Source: Plectrocnemia conspersa (lineage: Eukaryota; Arthropoda; Insecta; Trichoptera; Polycentropodidae). From it: a stretch of DNA of 64,000 nt. A program made the position numbers and the translations under genes. Positions within the stretch are counted from its first letter, which is position 1. Every line of letters starts with the position of its first letter. Under the pieces are notes generated by a model that was not told where the DNA came from, did not search any database, and saw only the letters and a list, made by a program, of their open reading frames with translations. The DNA is taken from contig VTFK01000115.1 in the NCBI GenBank assembly GCA_009617715.1, positions 62,001 through 126,000 on the forward strand. The letters run 5' to 3'. This document shows, piece by piece, positions 1 through 24,660 of this stretch.

Positions 1-61
1 TAAAAAACCGTTTTCATATATTATATATTTAAAAGTGTCGATCTACACAAAAATACATTAC

Positions 62-444
62 TTGGTATATCATATTTCGTACGACCGGCTCTGGAAAATA
101 TCGCTCTCGGTCCTTAATCAGTTGGTACAAATTTTCTTTCATGTATTCGAAGACGAAATATAGTACGTCGTTTTCTCTGATCACTTCTTTCAATTTGACG
201 ACGTTGGCATGACTCAGTTTTTTCAGCGACTGAAACGTTACCGGTTAACTCGATACTTAAACGCGTTAGTATTTGCTCAATCGGGTACCTTAACTTCTCG
301 AAGGTTCATGGCTTCCTCCCAGGAATAATATTTTCTCTTCATTCTTTTAATTGCTACCTTTTCGCCGGTGTCTCTGCGTTGTCCGAGTACGACGCTGCCG
401 TAAGTTCCATCGCCCAATTGGTTCAGGGTTATGTATCGATTCAT
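62..444 (-). CDS. CILK1: MAK/CILK1 (RCK family) protein kinase, N-terminal part, runs off the window
   Basis: Two coding exons are visible on the minus strand, 444..289 (52 codons) and 229..62 (56 codons). A 59-bp GT-AG intron at 288..230 separates them, and a donor at 61 leads out of the window. The start ATG (444..442) opens the motif [18 protein letters not shown]. Seen: glycine loop GDGTYGSV (residues 11-18), VAIK with the ATP lysine (33), alpha-C region LREVKSLKKL with the probable salt-bridge Glu50, and hinge [11 protein letters not shown]. The [20 protein letters not shown] and [15 protein letters not shown] blocks are hallmarks of the MAK/ICK branch, not of generic CDKs. Known role of the family: Ser/Thr kinases that limit ciliary length and control intraflagellar transport. 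Catalytic HRD and DFG loops lie beyond the edge, so activity cannot be judged. MAK and CILK1 are vertebrate paralogues, so the symbol marks the family only. Confidence 0.94.
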
Positions 445-610
445 TTCTAACGACAGTCTGCTTCACAATATTATGATCAAAAACATACTTTATTAAAATA
501 AAACTTTAATACTTGGAAAATATTTTAATTATAATTTGAAACGACGCATATATAAATTTAAATTTATTCATTCGATTTAATAGTAACGATTAAGTAAAGT
601 ATTTTATAGA

Positions 611-644
611 TACTTGTCCGCATGCACGTACAGGCGGACAGGTA
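611..644. repeat. Inverted repeat (11-bp stem, 12-nt loop)
   Basis: TACTTGTCCGC (611-621) pairs with GCGGACAGGTA (634-644) with one mismatch around a 12-nt loop. It lies about 170 bp upstream of the kinase start. It could be a cruciform or a dimeric factor site; no function is shown. Confidence 0.5.
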
Positions 645-797
645 CTGTTACTTTAATTCTATTTCGTAGCCGAAGTAAAATAATAATTAATCCCGCTTCC
701 ATATAATAGCGGTCGATACGTAGAAACAAGTTTACGTTAGCATTATAAATGTATGACATTTCTTCGACCACACTCGAGTTTCAAGGGTGCTTATTAA

Positions 798-1025
798 CCC
801 CTTCCCGGTCATGTCCGAGTTAACTATGACATTTGTATTTTGGGGATTCTCATTTTAAAAATCAACAAATTTTCCGAGAAAATTATCATAGCCTTTTTTT
901 GTTAAAAATTTAATTTTTACGAATATTTTTAAATATTTCACAACGGCTGCATTTTTTTATACCACTACATAGGAAAAGGTGGGTTATTGCCAGACTTTTT
1001 ATAAAGTACTGTGACCGGGAAGAGG
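798..1025. mobile_element. piggyBac-like MITE, 228 bp, TTAA target duplication
   Basis: The element is flanked on both sides by TTAA (794-797 and 1026-1029). Its ends are CCCCTTCCCGGTCA (798-811) and TGACCGGGAAGAGG (1012-1025), which are inverted repeats with 13 of 14 matches. TTAA duplication and C-rich inverted ends fit the piggyBac superfamily. It has no coding capacity, so it must have been moved by a transposase encoded elsewhere. Confidence 0.75.
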
Positions 1026-2750
1026 TTAAAATATACTAGAATCTTTTTTTTAATATAGTATTTTTATTACCATTTATTTAATTTTAAATTATTTTCAATT
1101 ATAGTAACATTTGTTAGATGTGATCTTTCAGTCGAGGGTATTATAGGCAACTTAAAAGTATTACTATCTTTGTATTTATATTATTTTGTTAAATATTTGC
1201 AAGGACGAAATAGCTATAATATCTTTTTCTTTATTTAAAAAAAAATGTTTTTTTTTTTCTTCTGTGATAATAATCGAGAAAGTTGCGATTATTTATTATC
1301 TGAATACCATTAAATCATTTAACGATCTTATATGAGATAAGTTATTTGTTCAGTAAAATTCGATTAAAATAGAGTTATTGTGATAGAAAAAGTGATATAC
1401 ATATATGAGATATAAGCAAACAAAAATCATAAAAATTCTCGTGACGCGGTAGGTCGAAATCGTTTTCGTTTCTTAATTTTCCATTTTTGCATCACTGAAA
1501 TATTTACTACATTGTCGATAAAAACCGTTTCGTTTTTATTACATATCAATTCTTATACTATAGTAATTTCGATATCAATATAATTTACAATTGAAATTTA
1601 ATACGTTTCAAACATTTACGTTATCTATCTAGATAGGCGACATGTGGGTAAATATTTAATGTCCCTTAAACGATATTCGATAAAAAGCATTAAATCGCCA
1701 TCGTTCCTATTTACTAAACGCAATATTGGAAGATCGATATTCATTAGCGGAATCTTTCATATTGGCTATTGTTATATTATTTTATTGTCAAATGCGATTT
1801 TTTATTATAAAATATACTCATAAAGAGCGACTTAACAACGCTTTCAATGCGAATACAAGTCGTTAATTAACATTTCGGTCTAGCGTTAAATTACATATTC
1901 GAGCGCTGTTTTATCCATTTTTAAAGAGGAACCTTGCGTGCATGCGAGGACTATCGATCTTCAAACTTAAATGCCAGAACGAAAACGATATAGTGAAGGC
2001 CACGTATATGTACGTACAATAAATCTGAGTAGTATGAAATGGATATATGCTTGTAGTTAAAAATATGGGATAAAATTAAAATCGCAATAATTACTAAAGC
2101 ACAGTAAAAACATAACAAGGCTGTATACTTAAATGTGCATGTTGCATATTTACAATGTGTGTGCCTTTATATTGAATAAATACCATTAAAAATAACGTAA
2201 ACAACTATATAATAAAATACTCACTCATGTGATGTGATTTTAGCGTTAGTTTATCGAGAGTGGAAGTACGAGTGCACGTTGCCGTATCTACGAAATGATA
2301 ACATTGAGTTGCTATGGAAACGTTTCATAAACACAGTACGTACAATTGGACATTATAATAGTATTCGTATCGACAATTTGTCGTTATGGTTGTTACCGTT
2401 GTAAAATGTGATGCGAAGAATTGGGAAATGGGGAATAAAAAATTGAAATACAGCAAGGGTTTAAACATTTAAAAATAGATGAATAGATTTTATTTTGCCG
2501 AAAAGTTGAATATAATCATAGACTTGTATTGCTTTAATTAATTTGTATTGTATATTATTCGTCCGATTTGTTGTACGATTGTATTTTTAAAGAATATTGT
2601 ATTTATATTTATATTTATGGTCGAAACGAATTGCGTTAAGACCAGTGTTGCAGTGTGACAGTTCACGTTCGATCCTTCGTAGGTGACGTTTTGCTATTGT
2701 ATAGGTTTATTGATTTTTATAAATAGCAAAGCGGAAGCGGAAGCGTGCGA

Positions 2751-5700
2751 ATGATGGCCAATCGCCATAAGAAACAAGAAAAAAGTATCAATCGAAACGC
2801 AGTCGCCGTCGCCGAAGATGAATCGTGAGTAGCGATGAGCGATGAGCGATGAGCGGCTCGATCGATGCGATTACTGTTATTGTTTGTTTTTCAGAAACGA
2901 AGAATCCATACCGTCGCTGCGATATCAACGCTCGCTCAGCAGGCTGATCACGATAATAGCGGTGTTGGTGGTGGTGTATTTCACCTCTAAGAACGGAAAA
3001 GAAGCGACGTTCGCGAAACAGAACGAGATACTGAGAATCCGATCTCAAAACGTCGACTGCTCCGAGAGCTACAAGAACGAGCTGGAATCGTTTTCGGGAT
3101 GCATGCCCGAAAAATGCGGACGTTTCGTTTCCGACGGTCTAGTCACGACCGGCGAAGTAGACAGTTTGCTGAATATCGCCAAAAAGGGTATCGCACTGGG
3201 CGGTTCCGACGGCGGAGCTTCGATATTAGACTTGCACTCGGGGGCTCTCTCCAAAGGCAAACTTTTTATCAATATAAACTTGCTAGATAGTGCCAAGAAC
3301 GTTTTCAACAAAGCTGATTTGACCACTTATAAAGTGAGACATTTCTTTATTCTTTACGATGCAATTAAAAATAAAATAAAATATTGACTTTGTTCACATT
3401 TTAGGTAATAAAAACAAAAATACAACACGCCATAGGGCACAACTTTGGAGTCGATTCCGATAAGATATATTTAACTTATCCCACGTTCTTTTCGCAAATA
3501 ACTCCTAAAGAAGCGGCGACTATTCATGATGAATATTGGCATCCTCACATTGATAAGGTATGAAATTGTTAAACACTCCTTTTTTTGTTCCAAGTAAAAC
3601 ACTTGAATATCCGTTCAATTGAATCAGTATTAAATTATTTTTAGATATACATTAAGGTGTTATTTAACAGACAATTATTTTAACATATTTGTGTATTTAT
3701 ATAAATACTTGGTTCCGCAAAACGAATTGTTTGTGAATTACAATAATAATAGCAACATTTTATTTATATTATTTTAGCGTTTCGTTAGTGTAGCAAATGA
3801 CCAAAATTTAGTAGCATTGGACATGATCTTCTATAATACTTTTTGAAATAATCTTTAATTTGAGCTTATTATAATAAAATAAAGTACAATTCAAATGAGC
3901 AATATATAAAATAAAATACCTATATAATGATTTGTGGGATTTCTGGATTATATTTTTGTACTCGATACTATTTCATTATTATCATTTTAACTTCCGCCCC
4001 TTAAAATGAAATGACATCTCTGTAAAGAAACGTATTTTTAGCATTTTGCGATAAATGCTAAGATTCGGAATATATGAAAAAAATATATAATCTTCATCTT
4101 AATTAGATTCATTATAGAGGGTTATTCATAGGGTGTTCACTGTTCTGACCAACGCTCTCTTGCTACTAACCGGTCCAACTGAACAGCTGAATAAAAATTT
4201 TGTTATAATTAATAATTCACTATACTGACCAATGTTCGCTCGCACCTATCCTATCCAACAATTTAACGCAAAAACTTGTTATATTTAATAATTCTTTTAC
4301 TTCATTATATTACAATAAATGCGCATTATATTTTATATATTGCTCATTAAAATTGTACTCTATTTTTTATACTAAACTGAAATTAAACATTATTTCAAAA
4401 CATAGAAAACTATTCCAAAAATTCTTAACATATAAAAACACAAAAATATTTTTAATGTAATTTCACCGATATTTTAGCTTTCAAAATAGACAAGTACATT
4501 TTTCATAGGGTTAAATTATAATATAACCACCTATCTTTCTTATGTATTCAGCTATCTTTTTTTCACTAGGTTGATTTTATTTATTTAGCTGTATTCTCTG
4601 GCAGGAATAAGGTATATTCTTTCTAAAGCATTAGATATAGCTTCAATCTTCTTATTTAGTTGAGTCCGCTGGTAAGCGTTTTTCCATGTTTTTTAGCCGG
4701 AAAAAAGTTTGTTCGAAAATAAATATAAATCCTTTAGTATTATTTTCGTACTTTTTAGAATAAGATTCTACCATTTCCAACAGCACATAACAAAATCGAG
4801 AAAGTCATTTTTTTGGGAATTCAAGACTATTGTTGGTACTTAGAGAAGCACCCTCGTACCAATTCTTGTTTTTGTTTCAGGAATATGGGCTCTTGTTCCC
4901 ACTTCTTCGCGAAAAGCTTCTAAACTAATTAAAATACGTTTTCTTTTATAGCTTACAATTATTATTGAGTTCCAAATAAACGCTCTTGACCGATTTTATT
5001 ATGTAATTTTCCTGTAAATATTATTATAAGCAATTGACTCGACCGAAGCAAAAAACGTATTGCACACCGAAGGCGCAAATCCAGAGAGCAACGGTAGAAA
5101 ACTCACTATATTTTTATAATTCATATATATTTTATAAAATACGCATTTTATTTTATATATTTCTCATTTAAACTGTACCCTATTTTATTATAATAAACTC
5201 AAATTAAACATTATTTCAAAACGTATAAAACCATTCAGAAATTTTTTATGTGGTCAACCTGATCACACCCAATGCTGCTTAACGAAACGCTAATGCATAG
5301 TTTATATATTTTAATGATGAATATAAATAAAATGTTACTCAATCTATGCATAAATTTAATGCTCATTTCTTATTATTGTAATGCACAAACAATTCAATTT
5401 ATAGAACAATGTATTTTATATATTGCTCATATAAATTGTTTGTTTTATAAGCGATCCTGGTCGTTTCTTACGTTAATTAATTTCTTTATTATTTTTTGGC
5501 CTCAGAATTTAAATATTTGTTGCTAACCGCTAATTGAATTTATTTAGATTTGGGCTTGTATAGCTTTTATAAATGCCACTTTTATTTTTAATTCCATTAT
5601 TTTGAAACCAGCTCTACAAAATAAAATTATTTTAGAACTATTCTCTCGCCGTCGTAAAGTACAAATCTTGTGTCATATAAAATATTAGATCAATAATTAA

Positions 5701-6183
5701 ATCATGGTCTCCTTCAAAATAACTTTTAAGATTCGCATTACCGAATGTTCCGCGCGTGGGTTTCCATTTCTCCTATGAGTTTCGACTCACCCGAATGGTA
5801 AATTTGCAGACTGTTTACTTCGAATATATAAATTTAGAGATAATCTCGGAACGTTTACTTTAGCGTCATTTATATTAATCTCGAATATTTTATAATTTCA
5901 GGAAACATATAAATCGTTCCATTACACGTCGCTTTTGTACTTAAACGATTTCGGAAAAGACTTCCACGGGGGACGGTTCATTTTCATCGACAACGACAAC
6001 GTGAATCGAACCATCGAGCCGAGAAAGGCGCGCGTCACTATGTTCACGAGTGGAGCTGAAAACGTTCACTTCGTCGAGAAGGTGACGGAGGGCGTACGGT
6101 ACGCGCTGACCGTTTCGTTCACGTGCGACAAGAAATTCGCCATCGGAGATCCGGCCCTGAAGACGCTGGACGGCGAGAAATGA
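2751..6183 (+). CDS. OGFOD3: 2-oxoglutarate and iron-dependent oxygenase domain protein 3 (OGFOD3)
   Basis: Four exons: 2751..2824, 2895..3333, 3405..3557, 5902..6183; introns 70, 71 and 2344 bp. They join in phase to 315 aa, close to human OGFOD3. A basic N-terminus is followed by one hydrophobic segment (residues about 42-55), giving a type II membrane protein with a lumenal catalytic domain. The prolyl-4-hydroxylase-type jelly roll shows the Fe(II) ligands H219-x-D221 in DEYWHPHIDK, distal H278 in GAENVHFVEK, and R288 as the likely 2-oxoglutarate anchor. GGRFIF and IEPRKARV are typical core strands. All key residues are present, so it should be an active dioxygenase; the substrate is unknown. 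A second in-frame ATG at 2754 would remove one residue. Intron 1 has GATGAGC three times in tandem (2834-2854). The 3' end converges on the fatty acid synthase gene. Confidence 0.95.
3640..5420. repeat. R2 repeat copies filling OGFOD3 intron 3
   Basis: This intron holds degenerate copies of a second repeat family (R2). Hallmarks are a GTGTTCACTGTTCTGACCAA block (about 4133), a second TGACCAATGTTCGCTCGCACC block (about 4225), and TTATATATTGCTCAT motifs (about 4336, 5157, 5417). The same blocks recur at 20.1, 28.6 (reverse), 41.65 and 60.1 kb. On the minus strand, 4990-4550 has short interrupted open stretches that may be a decayed transposon gene; I cannot identify it. Confidence 0.55.
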
Positions 6184-6598
6184 ATCGTCTCGCCTCACCT
6201 TTTATATTCGTCGATCGGTGTTTAGCGGCAATGTGATAAAAATAGTCCTTTGTTATATGTGTATTATTTTTTCTAGTTTAAGGGAGGCGTAAGTTTTACA
6301 TACATTCCGGTTCCAAATACTAGCGTTACTATTTTAAATAACGGGTGTTTTATATATTATTTATATTTTGATTTATAAGTGTTTTATAAGATTTTACTAT
6401 TTATAATGTCGTAACGAATCAACGTCAAAATGCGTATACTAACATTTCGACGTAATATGTGTGCGCATATATCGTAAATCGTACAAATAACCCCATATGT
6501 ATCGTTGCATCTGCAATACTTCAATTATGAATTAAAAATGTGATAATTTTTAGATGGTTATACGCATTTATTATAATATTTACAAAAAATGTACACAA

Positions 6599-6604
6599 AA
6601 TAAA
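6599..6604 (+). terminator. Candidate poly(A) signal of OGFOD3
   Basis: AATAAA lies about 415 nt after the stop codon. Further AATAAA copies at 6623-6628 and 6645-6650 are alternatives. Confidence 0.45.
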
Positions 6605-6669
6605 ATACAAAAATAATTTATGAATAAATAATATCCGGTGATACAATAAAACTATATCACAATAATATT

Positions 6670-6675
6670 TTTATT
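6670..6675 (-). terminator. Candidate poly(A) signal of fatty acid synthase
   Basis: AATAAA on the minus strand about 180 nt after the FASN stop codon, giving a short 3' UTR. Confidence 0.45.
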
Positions 6676-6855
6676 TTCTATCACACCGACGCCAACTCAC
6701 GAACGAAATATCTTTGGAATGTGATACGTTTAAAACTAAATCATAAATCAAAACTTATCCGTAATACAACTTAGGAGTAAAATAGCTACTCTGCTGTACA
6801 AATCTTGTGCAACATTGATCCCTTAAGTGCGCTACGGAACTGATATATCTTAAAA

Positions 6856-19808
<12,953 letters not shown>

Positions 19809-19919
19809 GGCGGCTTCGGCTTCCGTCGAATTGCTCCTCTTGATTTTTCCCTTCTGTTTCTTCTTCGACGATCGCTTGCGGGGAATCTTGTCGGATTGGG
19901 GGTCGAAGAACGAGGTTTT

Positions 19920-21167
19920 CTACGAAACATAAATTTGTTAAAGCGACAGACGTATAATCTATTCTGCTCCGTAAGGTTTCCGTAGCGATTCGAATCCTAT
20001 TATAGAGCGACAGCCGGACCGTTTCAACAACTTTAATTGTTCCATAAATCGATTTTTTTTGCATTACCGTCGGACAGATCAGAACAGTGAATATTTTATG
20101 AATAACTACTTTATATATTGTAAATGCACAAAGTATTGATTTAAATGCACATTTTTATTATCAACTTGTTTGTATTGGGTGCGATTAACAGGGAATTATT
20201 TTAAGAGATTTGTGCATTTAAATACATATTTAGTTCCATAAAACGAATCAATGCACAATTTCTATTAGAACAAATAATTGATTTTATGGAGCAATTATTT
20301 TATATATTGCTCACTTAACCTTTTCCATGCTACAGATAAATATAATCATATCTGCCGTTGATTTGAAATTAAAGTTTTTTATTGTTTGTTTATCTCAAAT
20401 TTCATCTGAAACTGCCGTCACTCATTAGATATGGTAGGCGATTAAATTTAATATATTAAAATTAATTTCAAAACATTTGACTTGGAAAGTTTCGACCATA
20501 GATGATCAATATACACTAATATTTAAGAAAAACGTTTTAAAAATATTTTACAATTATAATAGTAATTTACATTTTGCGCAAATTTTTACTTAAAAATGGA
20601 GAAGAATATATTTTCGGTCTTTGCCTGATATGCATATTTCGAGTAATCTAATTGTTTTTCAAATAAGTAATTTTTAAAGTAAAGTAAAAAGCAATATATA
20701 AAAGATATTTCCAATATTATTTTTATTCCAAAATTTCATGAAACAATAGTATTTAATCTCTGCGAAATAACGCAATAAGGCCGCGTCACGGTCGGTTGTA
20801 AAAAACGAGGAAAGAAAAAAATAACAACGAAAGGTTCGAAACTCGGCTAATGGATATTTTTCAGCATGTCGACCAACCTTCGAAGACTGTAATTGAATAA
20901 ACCGTATCGATTATCGCGAGGTGAGAACTATATCGATTAAAAAGTTTTAGATTACGTTTTGAGAAGTGATCGATAAACGAGAGTGCAAATATTAGTTAGC
21001 AAATACTAGAATCCTATCGGAGAAAAGTTCCAGGAAGGCGGTTATTACGAACAAAAAATGAAACGTTACGTACCGCTAGCGCGAAAACCTTCGATCCTCT
21101 AGCACTAGCTGGCTGTTACGAAAAACACAGACAAATAGTATAAATTGGGTGTGGGGTTAAGACTCAC
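19920..21167 (-). other. FASN first intron
   Basis: This 1248-bp intron lies between the non-coding exon (donor GTGAGT at 21167) and the start-codon exon (acceptor TAG at 19920). It contains an R2 copy at about 20170-20320 and, at 20500-20580, a block also found at 33830-33990. No gene is seen. Confidence 0.65.
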
Positions 21168-21205
21168 CGCGCGACCGTCGTCTTCGCCGGAAACGCAAAA
21201 ACGAA
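21168..21205 (-). other. FASN non-coding first exon (5' UTR), approximate 5' end
   Basis: A strong donor (GCGCG|GTGAGT) ends this exon at 21168. Its 5' end is inferred from the TATA box about 25-30 bp upstream. It has no ATG, so translation starts in the next exon at 19808. Confidence 0.6.
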
Positions 21206-21226
21206 CCGGCGCGCGGCGAGCGTCCG

Positions 21227-21234
21227 TTTAAATA
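21227..21234 (-). promoter_or_regulatory. TATA box of FASN
   Basis: TATTTAAA on the minus strand, in a GC-rich island and 60 bp upstream of the exon 1 donor. The position suits a start site near 21200. Confidence 0.65.
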
Positions 21235-21235
21235 G

Positions 21236-21450
21236 GCGGAGGACGGAGGACGGAGGTGAGAGTTTATCGAAGATGCTCACTCACCGGAAACGACCGGAAC
21301 GAACCGAGCGGGAGCTCCAGCCGGCGATGACTGCGACCGGCGACCGACGACCGACGACCGACGACGCTAAAATCGTTGCAGAGGGGCCGGGGCGGCGAGG
21401 TGGCGAGGGGCGGTCTACGATCCGCGATCCGCGATCCGTTACCATGGTGC
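21236..21450. repeat. Short tandem repeats in the FASN promoter island
   Basis: Three GC-rich tandem tracts lie in about 215 bp: GGAGGAC-type units (21236-21255), CGACCGACGAC-type units (21336-21366) and GATCCGC units (three times, 21419-21438). They sit in the only sizeable CpG-rich island of the window. Confidence 0.7.
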
Positions 21451-21460
21451 GATGTCAGGC

Positions 21461-21478
21461 CACGTGAGAACGGCCAAT
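21461..21478. promoter_or_regulatory. E-box and CCAAT box upstream of FASN
   Basis: A palindromic E-box CACGTG (21461-21466) lies 8 bp from a CCAAT box (21474-21478), about 230-245 bp upstream of the TATA box. In vertebrate FASN promoters E-boxes bind USF/SREBP and CCAAT boxes bind NF-Y in the insulin/lipid response. Here the role is inferred from motif and place. Confidence 0.5.
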
Positions 21479-21875
21479 GGCAAGCCACCGCCGAAAGAGG
21501 TGACCATCCACCCTTTAGTACTGTCCACGCTCGCGTCTCATTTATTCTACTTTTCCCTATCGCCGTTCAGCTCCAGCGAGTACATTTTTCTTGTTATTAT
21601 TTTAAATCACTAATTTTCATTTATTTTAATAATTTTCTATTAATAAATTTAGATACATATTTATTTTATCAAATATCAACTATCAACAGCGATACCTTTT
21701 GTATTGCTTTTTTCTCTATTTAACTAATAATTTTCTCTTTAGTATATTTAATGCGGTTCCACCGTAGCGAACTCGTAAGGTATAGCAGTAATTATGTAAG
21801 AAGAAATTCAGAGACTTTATTTAGGGGGGAAGGAAGACCATTTGTTTCTCCTTTAATTTCACCAAAAATACATAT

Positions 21876-22285
21876 CATTATGAATTTTAATGAAATCTAT
21901 TTATTAAAGCAAACAACCACTGACTGGCTAACTTTTACTTCCCTCGAACAAAATCGAATCTATCCAGAAAATATTTTTTAAACACGTCATTTCAGTAGTA
22001 AAATATACATTTACATACTTATCATTATTGATTTACATGTAATGTATAAATATTACAGTAATAAAGTTAAAATATATTTTCACCAGTAGTATATTTCTAC
22101 TAGCGAAAATATAATTTAAATGATAGGCGCTAGTGAAATTACATATATGCTGCTCTAAAATTTGACAGTTCAAACCCAAACCTAACCTGATGAAAGTTCT
22201 AAAACTAGTTATAGTTTTAGAACCAATACTCTCGTATCGAAATTAAAAATTATCATAATATCGATAAAGATAGCTATCACATTTT
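21876..22285 (+). repeat. R1 repeat copy
   Basis: Contains the CCACTGACTGGCTAACTTTT end block, TTTCACCAGTAG / CTACTAGCGAAAATA palindromic motifs and the CAAACCCAAACCTAACCT block. Confidence 0.7.
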
Positions 22286-23639
22286 TAAAAATTAAAATAA
22301 TTATTCGCAGATTCTTTTTTAAATCATGATGATTTTATTAATCTATTTGGAATAGACTATCAGCTATGGACTTTTGATTTCTCAATTAGTACTCCCTGAG
22401 ACGGCAGCTGGAGAAATATAATTAGTAGACATTTAAAAAGATCTCGCTTTAAAAATACACCACAAGGCATCTACATCTCTAATAGAATTTTGGAAACTTG
22501 TTCCAGAATCACAGTACCTCATATTTTTGGTACAACCTATTTCTGTTAATAAATTCCTGTACTCGTCTATAAAATTTATCAAATTAAAGCACCGTGCACT
22601 ATTCACGAATTAACACATTACGTTATTGCTGCGTACAAGCCAAACTTCAAATGTCTGGTCCAAAACCAATAATTTCATTAATTAATTCACTATTTAATTT
22701 TAAATTAATAAATAATACATTTTCCTATTTGTTGTTAAAAATAGTATGCATCTATACAATGTACATATTTTTATGAAAATTTAATTTATAATAAACAATT
22801 TTATGAACATTGTTTTTGCTTCCTTTGAAAAAAATATTGTGGCTTTCCAGTATTTGAAATTCTTGTATGTGGCTCGTATAGTATGAAGTTTGGCAATCAC
22901 TGTTATATGTCATAGACTTCCAAACTTCCAAAAATTTCAGTCCGGTGTGTCACACAATGCTCACTCGTCTATTGTTACCCAATTGTGACGCATTAGACTA
23001 GCGCCCGTCTCGCTGGCGAGTTAGCCTGACTCGTCACTCCGAGCTCCAAAACGTGCTATAAAATATATATAATGTCCTTTACTATCCAATTATATTTTAT
23101 TTATTGCAAGTACTGGCTTTACGACGATCATATGATCACTAATACGCCAATTCTTAATACGAATTGCACCGGCTCCTCGTAGCGATCACCGAAAACACTT
23201 GGGCGTCTAAAAGTTAACGGACTTCCCCGGTTAACCACGACAGTTTCCTTTCGAACGAAGTCACAGCCACCCGTCAGATTTATTAAACCAAACGAGAATG
23301 TATAATTGTCTTTACATACATATATAACGAAGTAGGATGTCGCGTGAAAATATAATAATTCATTAAAATGTTTTTTTTTCAATTCAGCATTTGAAACTGA
23401 GAATAAGTTTAATTGTCCTACAACAGAATAGGTTTTTTAATCGGTCAAAGTAGGGTACATTTATTTATATAAAATCGTCCCTTAAACAAAAAGCACATAC
23501 ACTCTCTCTGGAATTTAGAACACTTTACAGACCGCGACCGAAAGTCGACGAGAGTCCCCGGATTGCCGACGCCGCCCCTCGAAAGCTTCGTTATAAATTA
23601 TAATTAACTTCCAGTATTGATTTATTATTTAAAAGCTAC

Positions 23640-24660
23640 GTGACATCATTTAAGAGGGGCAGGTGGAGGCATCCCCCCTCCCCTTGAATTTAGGCAAAAA
23701 AAATGCATGCCATTTAATGTAATCGGAATATTAAAAAAATTACCACTGACTGGGCAACTTTTGAAAAATTCTCGGGTTATTGTTTAGGTTTAATATTGAA
23801 TCTATCCAGAACATATTTTTTTAAATATGCTATTTCAATGAAATCATATGAGAATACATTTCACTAGTGAAAATATGGAATGTGCAAGTAAAATTAAATG
23901 CTTTTAACTTTTTTATACATAATAATATATGCATTTATTATACATACTTATTTATTTACATGCGATATATATTTTAATATGCGATGTATTTTTCGATGGA
24001 ATTATATTTTCACTAGTAAATTTAAAATTTATTTTCACCAGTAGATATATATTTCTACTAGCGAAAATATAATTTAACTATTTATATGTTATAAAACTCA
24101 ATATGACAGTTGCGAAACATGATTTGCTGTTCAAACCCAAACTTAACCTATACAAATTAATCAAATTCAATTAGGTCCAAAATACAAACTATGTCAAATC
24201 ATCTCTCAGGGGAAAATAAGCGGAAGAAGAAATACAGACAGTCGTCACATCTTGCATATTGCTCCATAGTTGGTCTGCACTTCGATATTACACTATCTTT
24301 TAAAAATATGATAGCTATTCTTACCGGACTTCTGATAACGAGCGTTCCCACTGTGACGGTGATGGCACGATTTTATTGCTTTTGTCGTGGATATTTTTTT
24401 TTTTTTTTTCAAAATTCGGTTTAGATGTGCTTCATTCTACTCTTCCTTAATATAAATCTTGATATTGTTATAAAAGGCAAAATATGAACGCTAGATAACC
24501 GAGAGTTTTCACTGCGACGGCACGATTTTATTGCTTTTGACGTGGATTTTAGAAAGGAACAGAAAAATACATGTCATTTAATTGAATAATATTAATCTTA
24601 ATGAAATTGAAATATTAAAAAAACGACTACTGACTGGAAAAAGCTGAAATATGCGTGACG
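23640..24660 (+). repeat. R1 repeat copy, long
   Basis: Starts in the C-rich end (CCCCCCTCCCCTTGAATTTA), passes the CACTAGTA motifs and AAACCCAAACTTAACC, and ends near ATTTTATTGCTTTTGACGTG plus a second end block at 24570-24640. A poly-T tract of about 16 lies at 24393. Confidence 0.72.

Larger units (their letters stand above)
445..2750. other. Divergent intergenic region between the kinase and OGFOD3
   Basis: About 2.3 kb of AT-rich DNA separates two divergent start codons, so both promoters should lie here. I see no long open frame. It contains a piggyBac-type MITE (798-1025) and a short hairpin (611-644). No TATA box stands out for either gene. Confidence 0.6.
6184..6855. other. Shared 3' region of convergent OGFOD3 and fatty acid synthase
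   Basis: Only 672 bp separate the two stop codons. Candidate poly(A) signals of the two strands lie within about 75 bp of each other (6599-6604 and later AATAAA on plus; 6675-6670 on minus). The two 3' UTRs may therefore nearly abut or overlap. No gene is seen in the gap. Confidence 0.6.

Noticed and set aside
2842..2894. Independent start for the 2.8-3.4 kb frame at 2842
   Set aside because: This stretch is intron 1 of OGFOD3 (GTGAGT ... TTTTCAG). The upstream exon 2751-2824 joins in phase.
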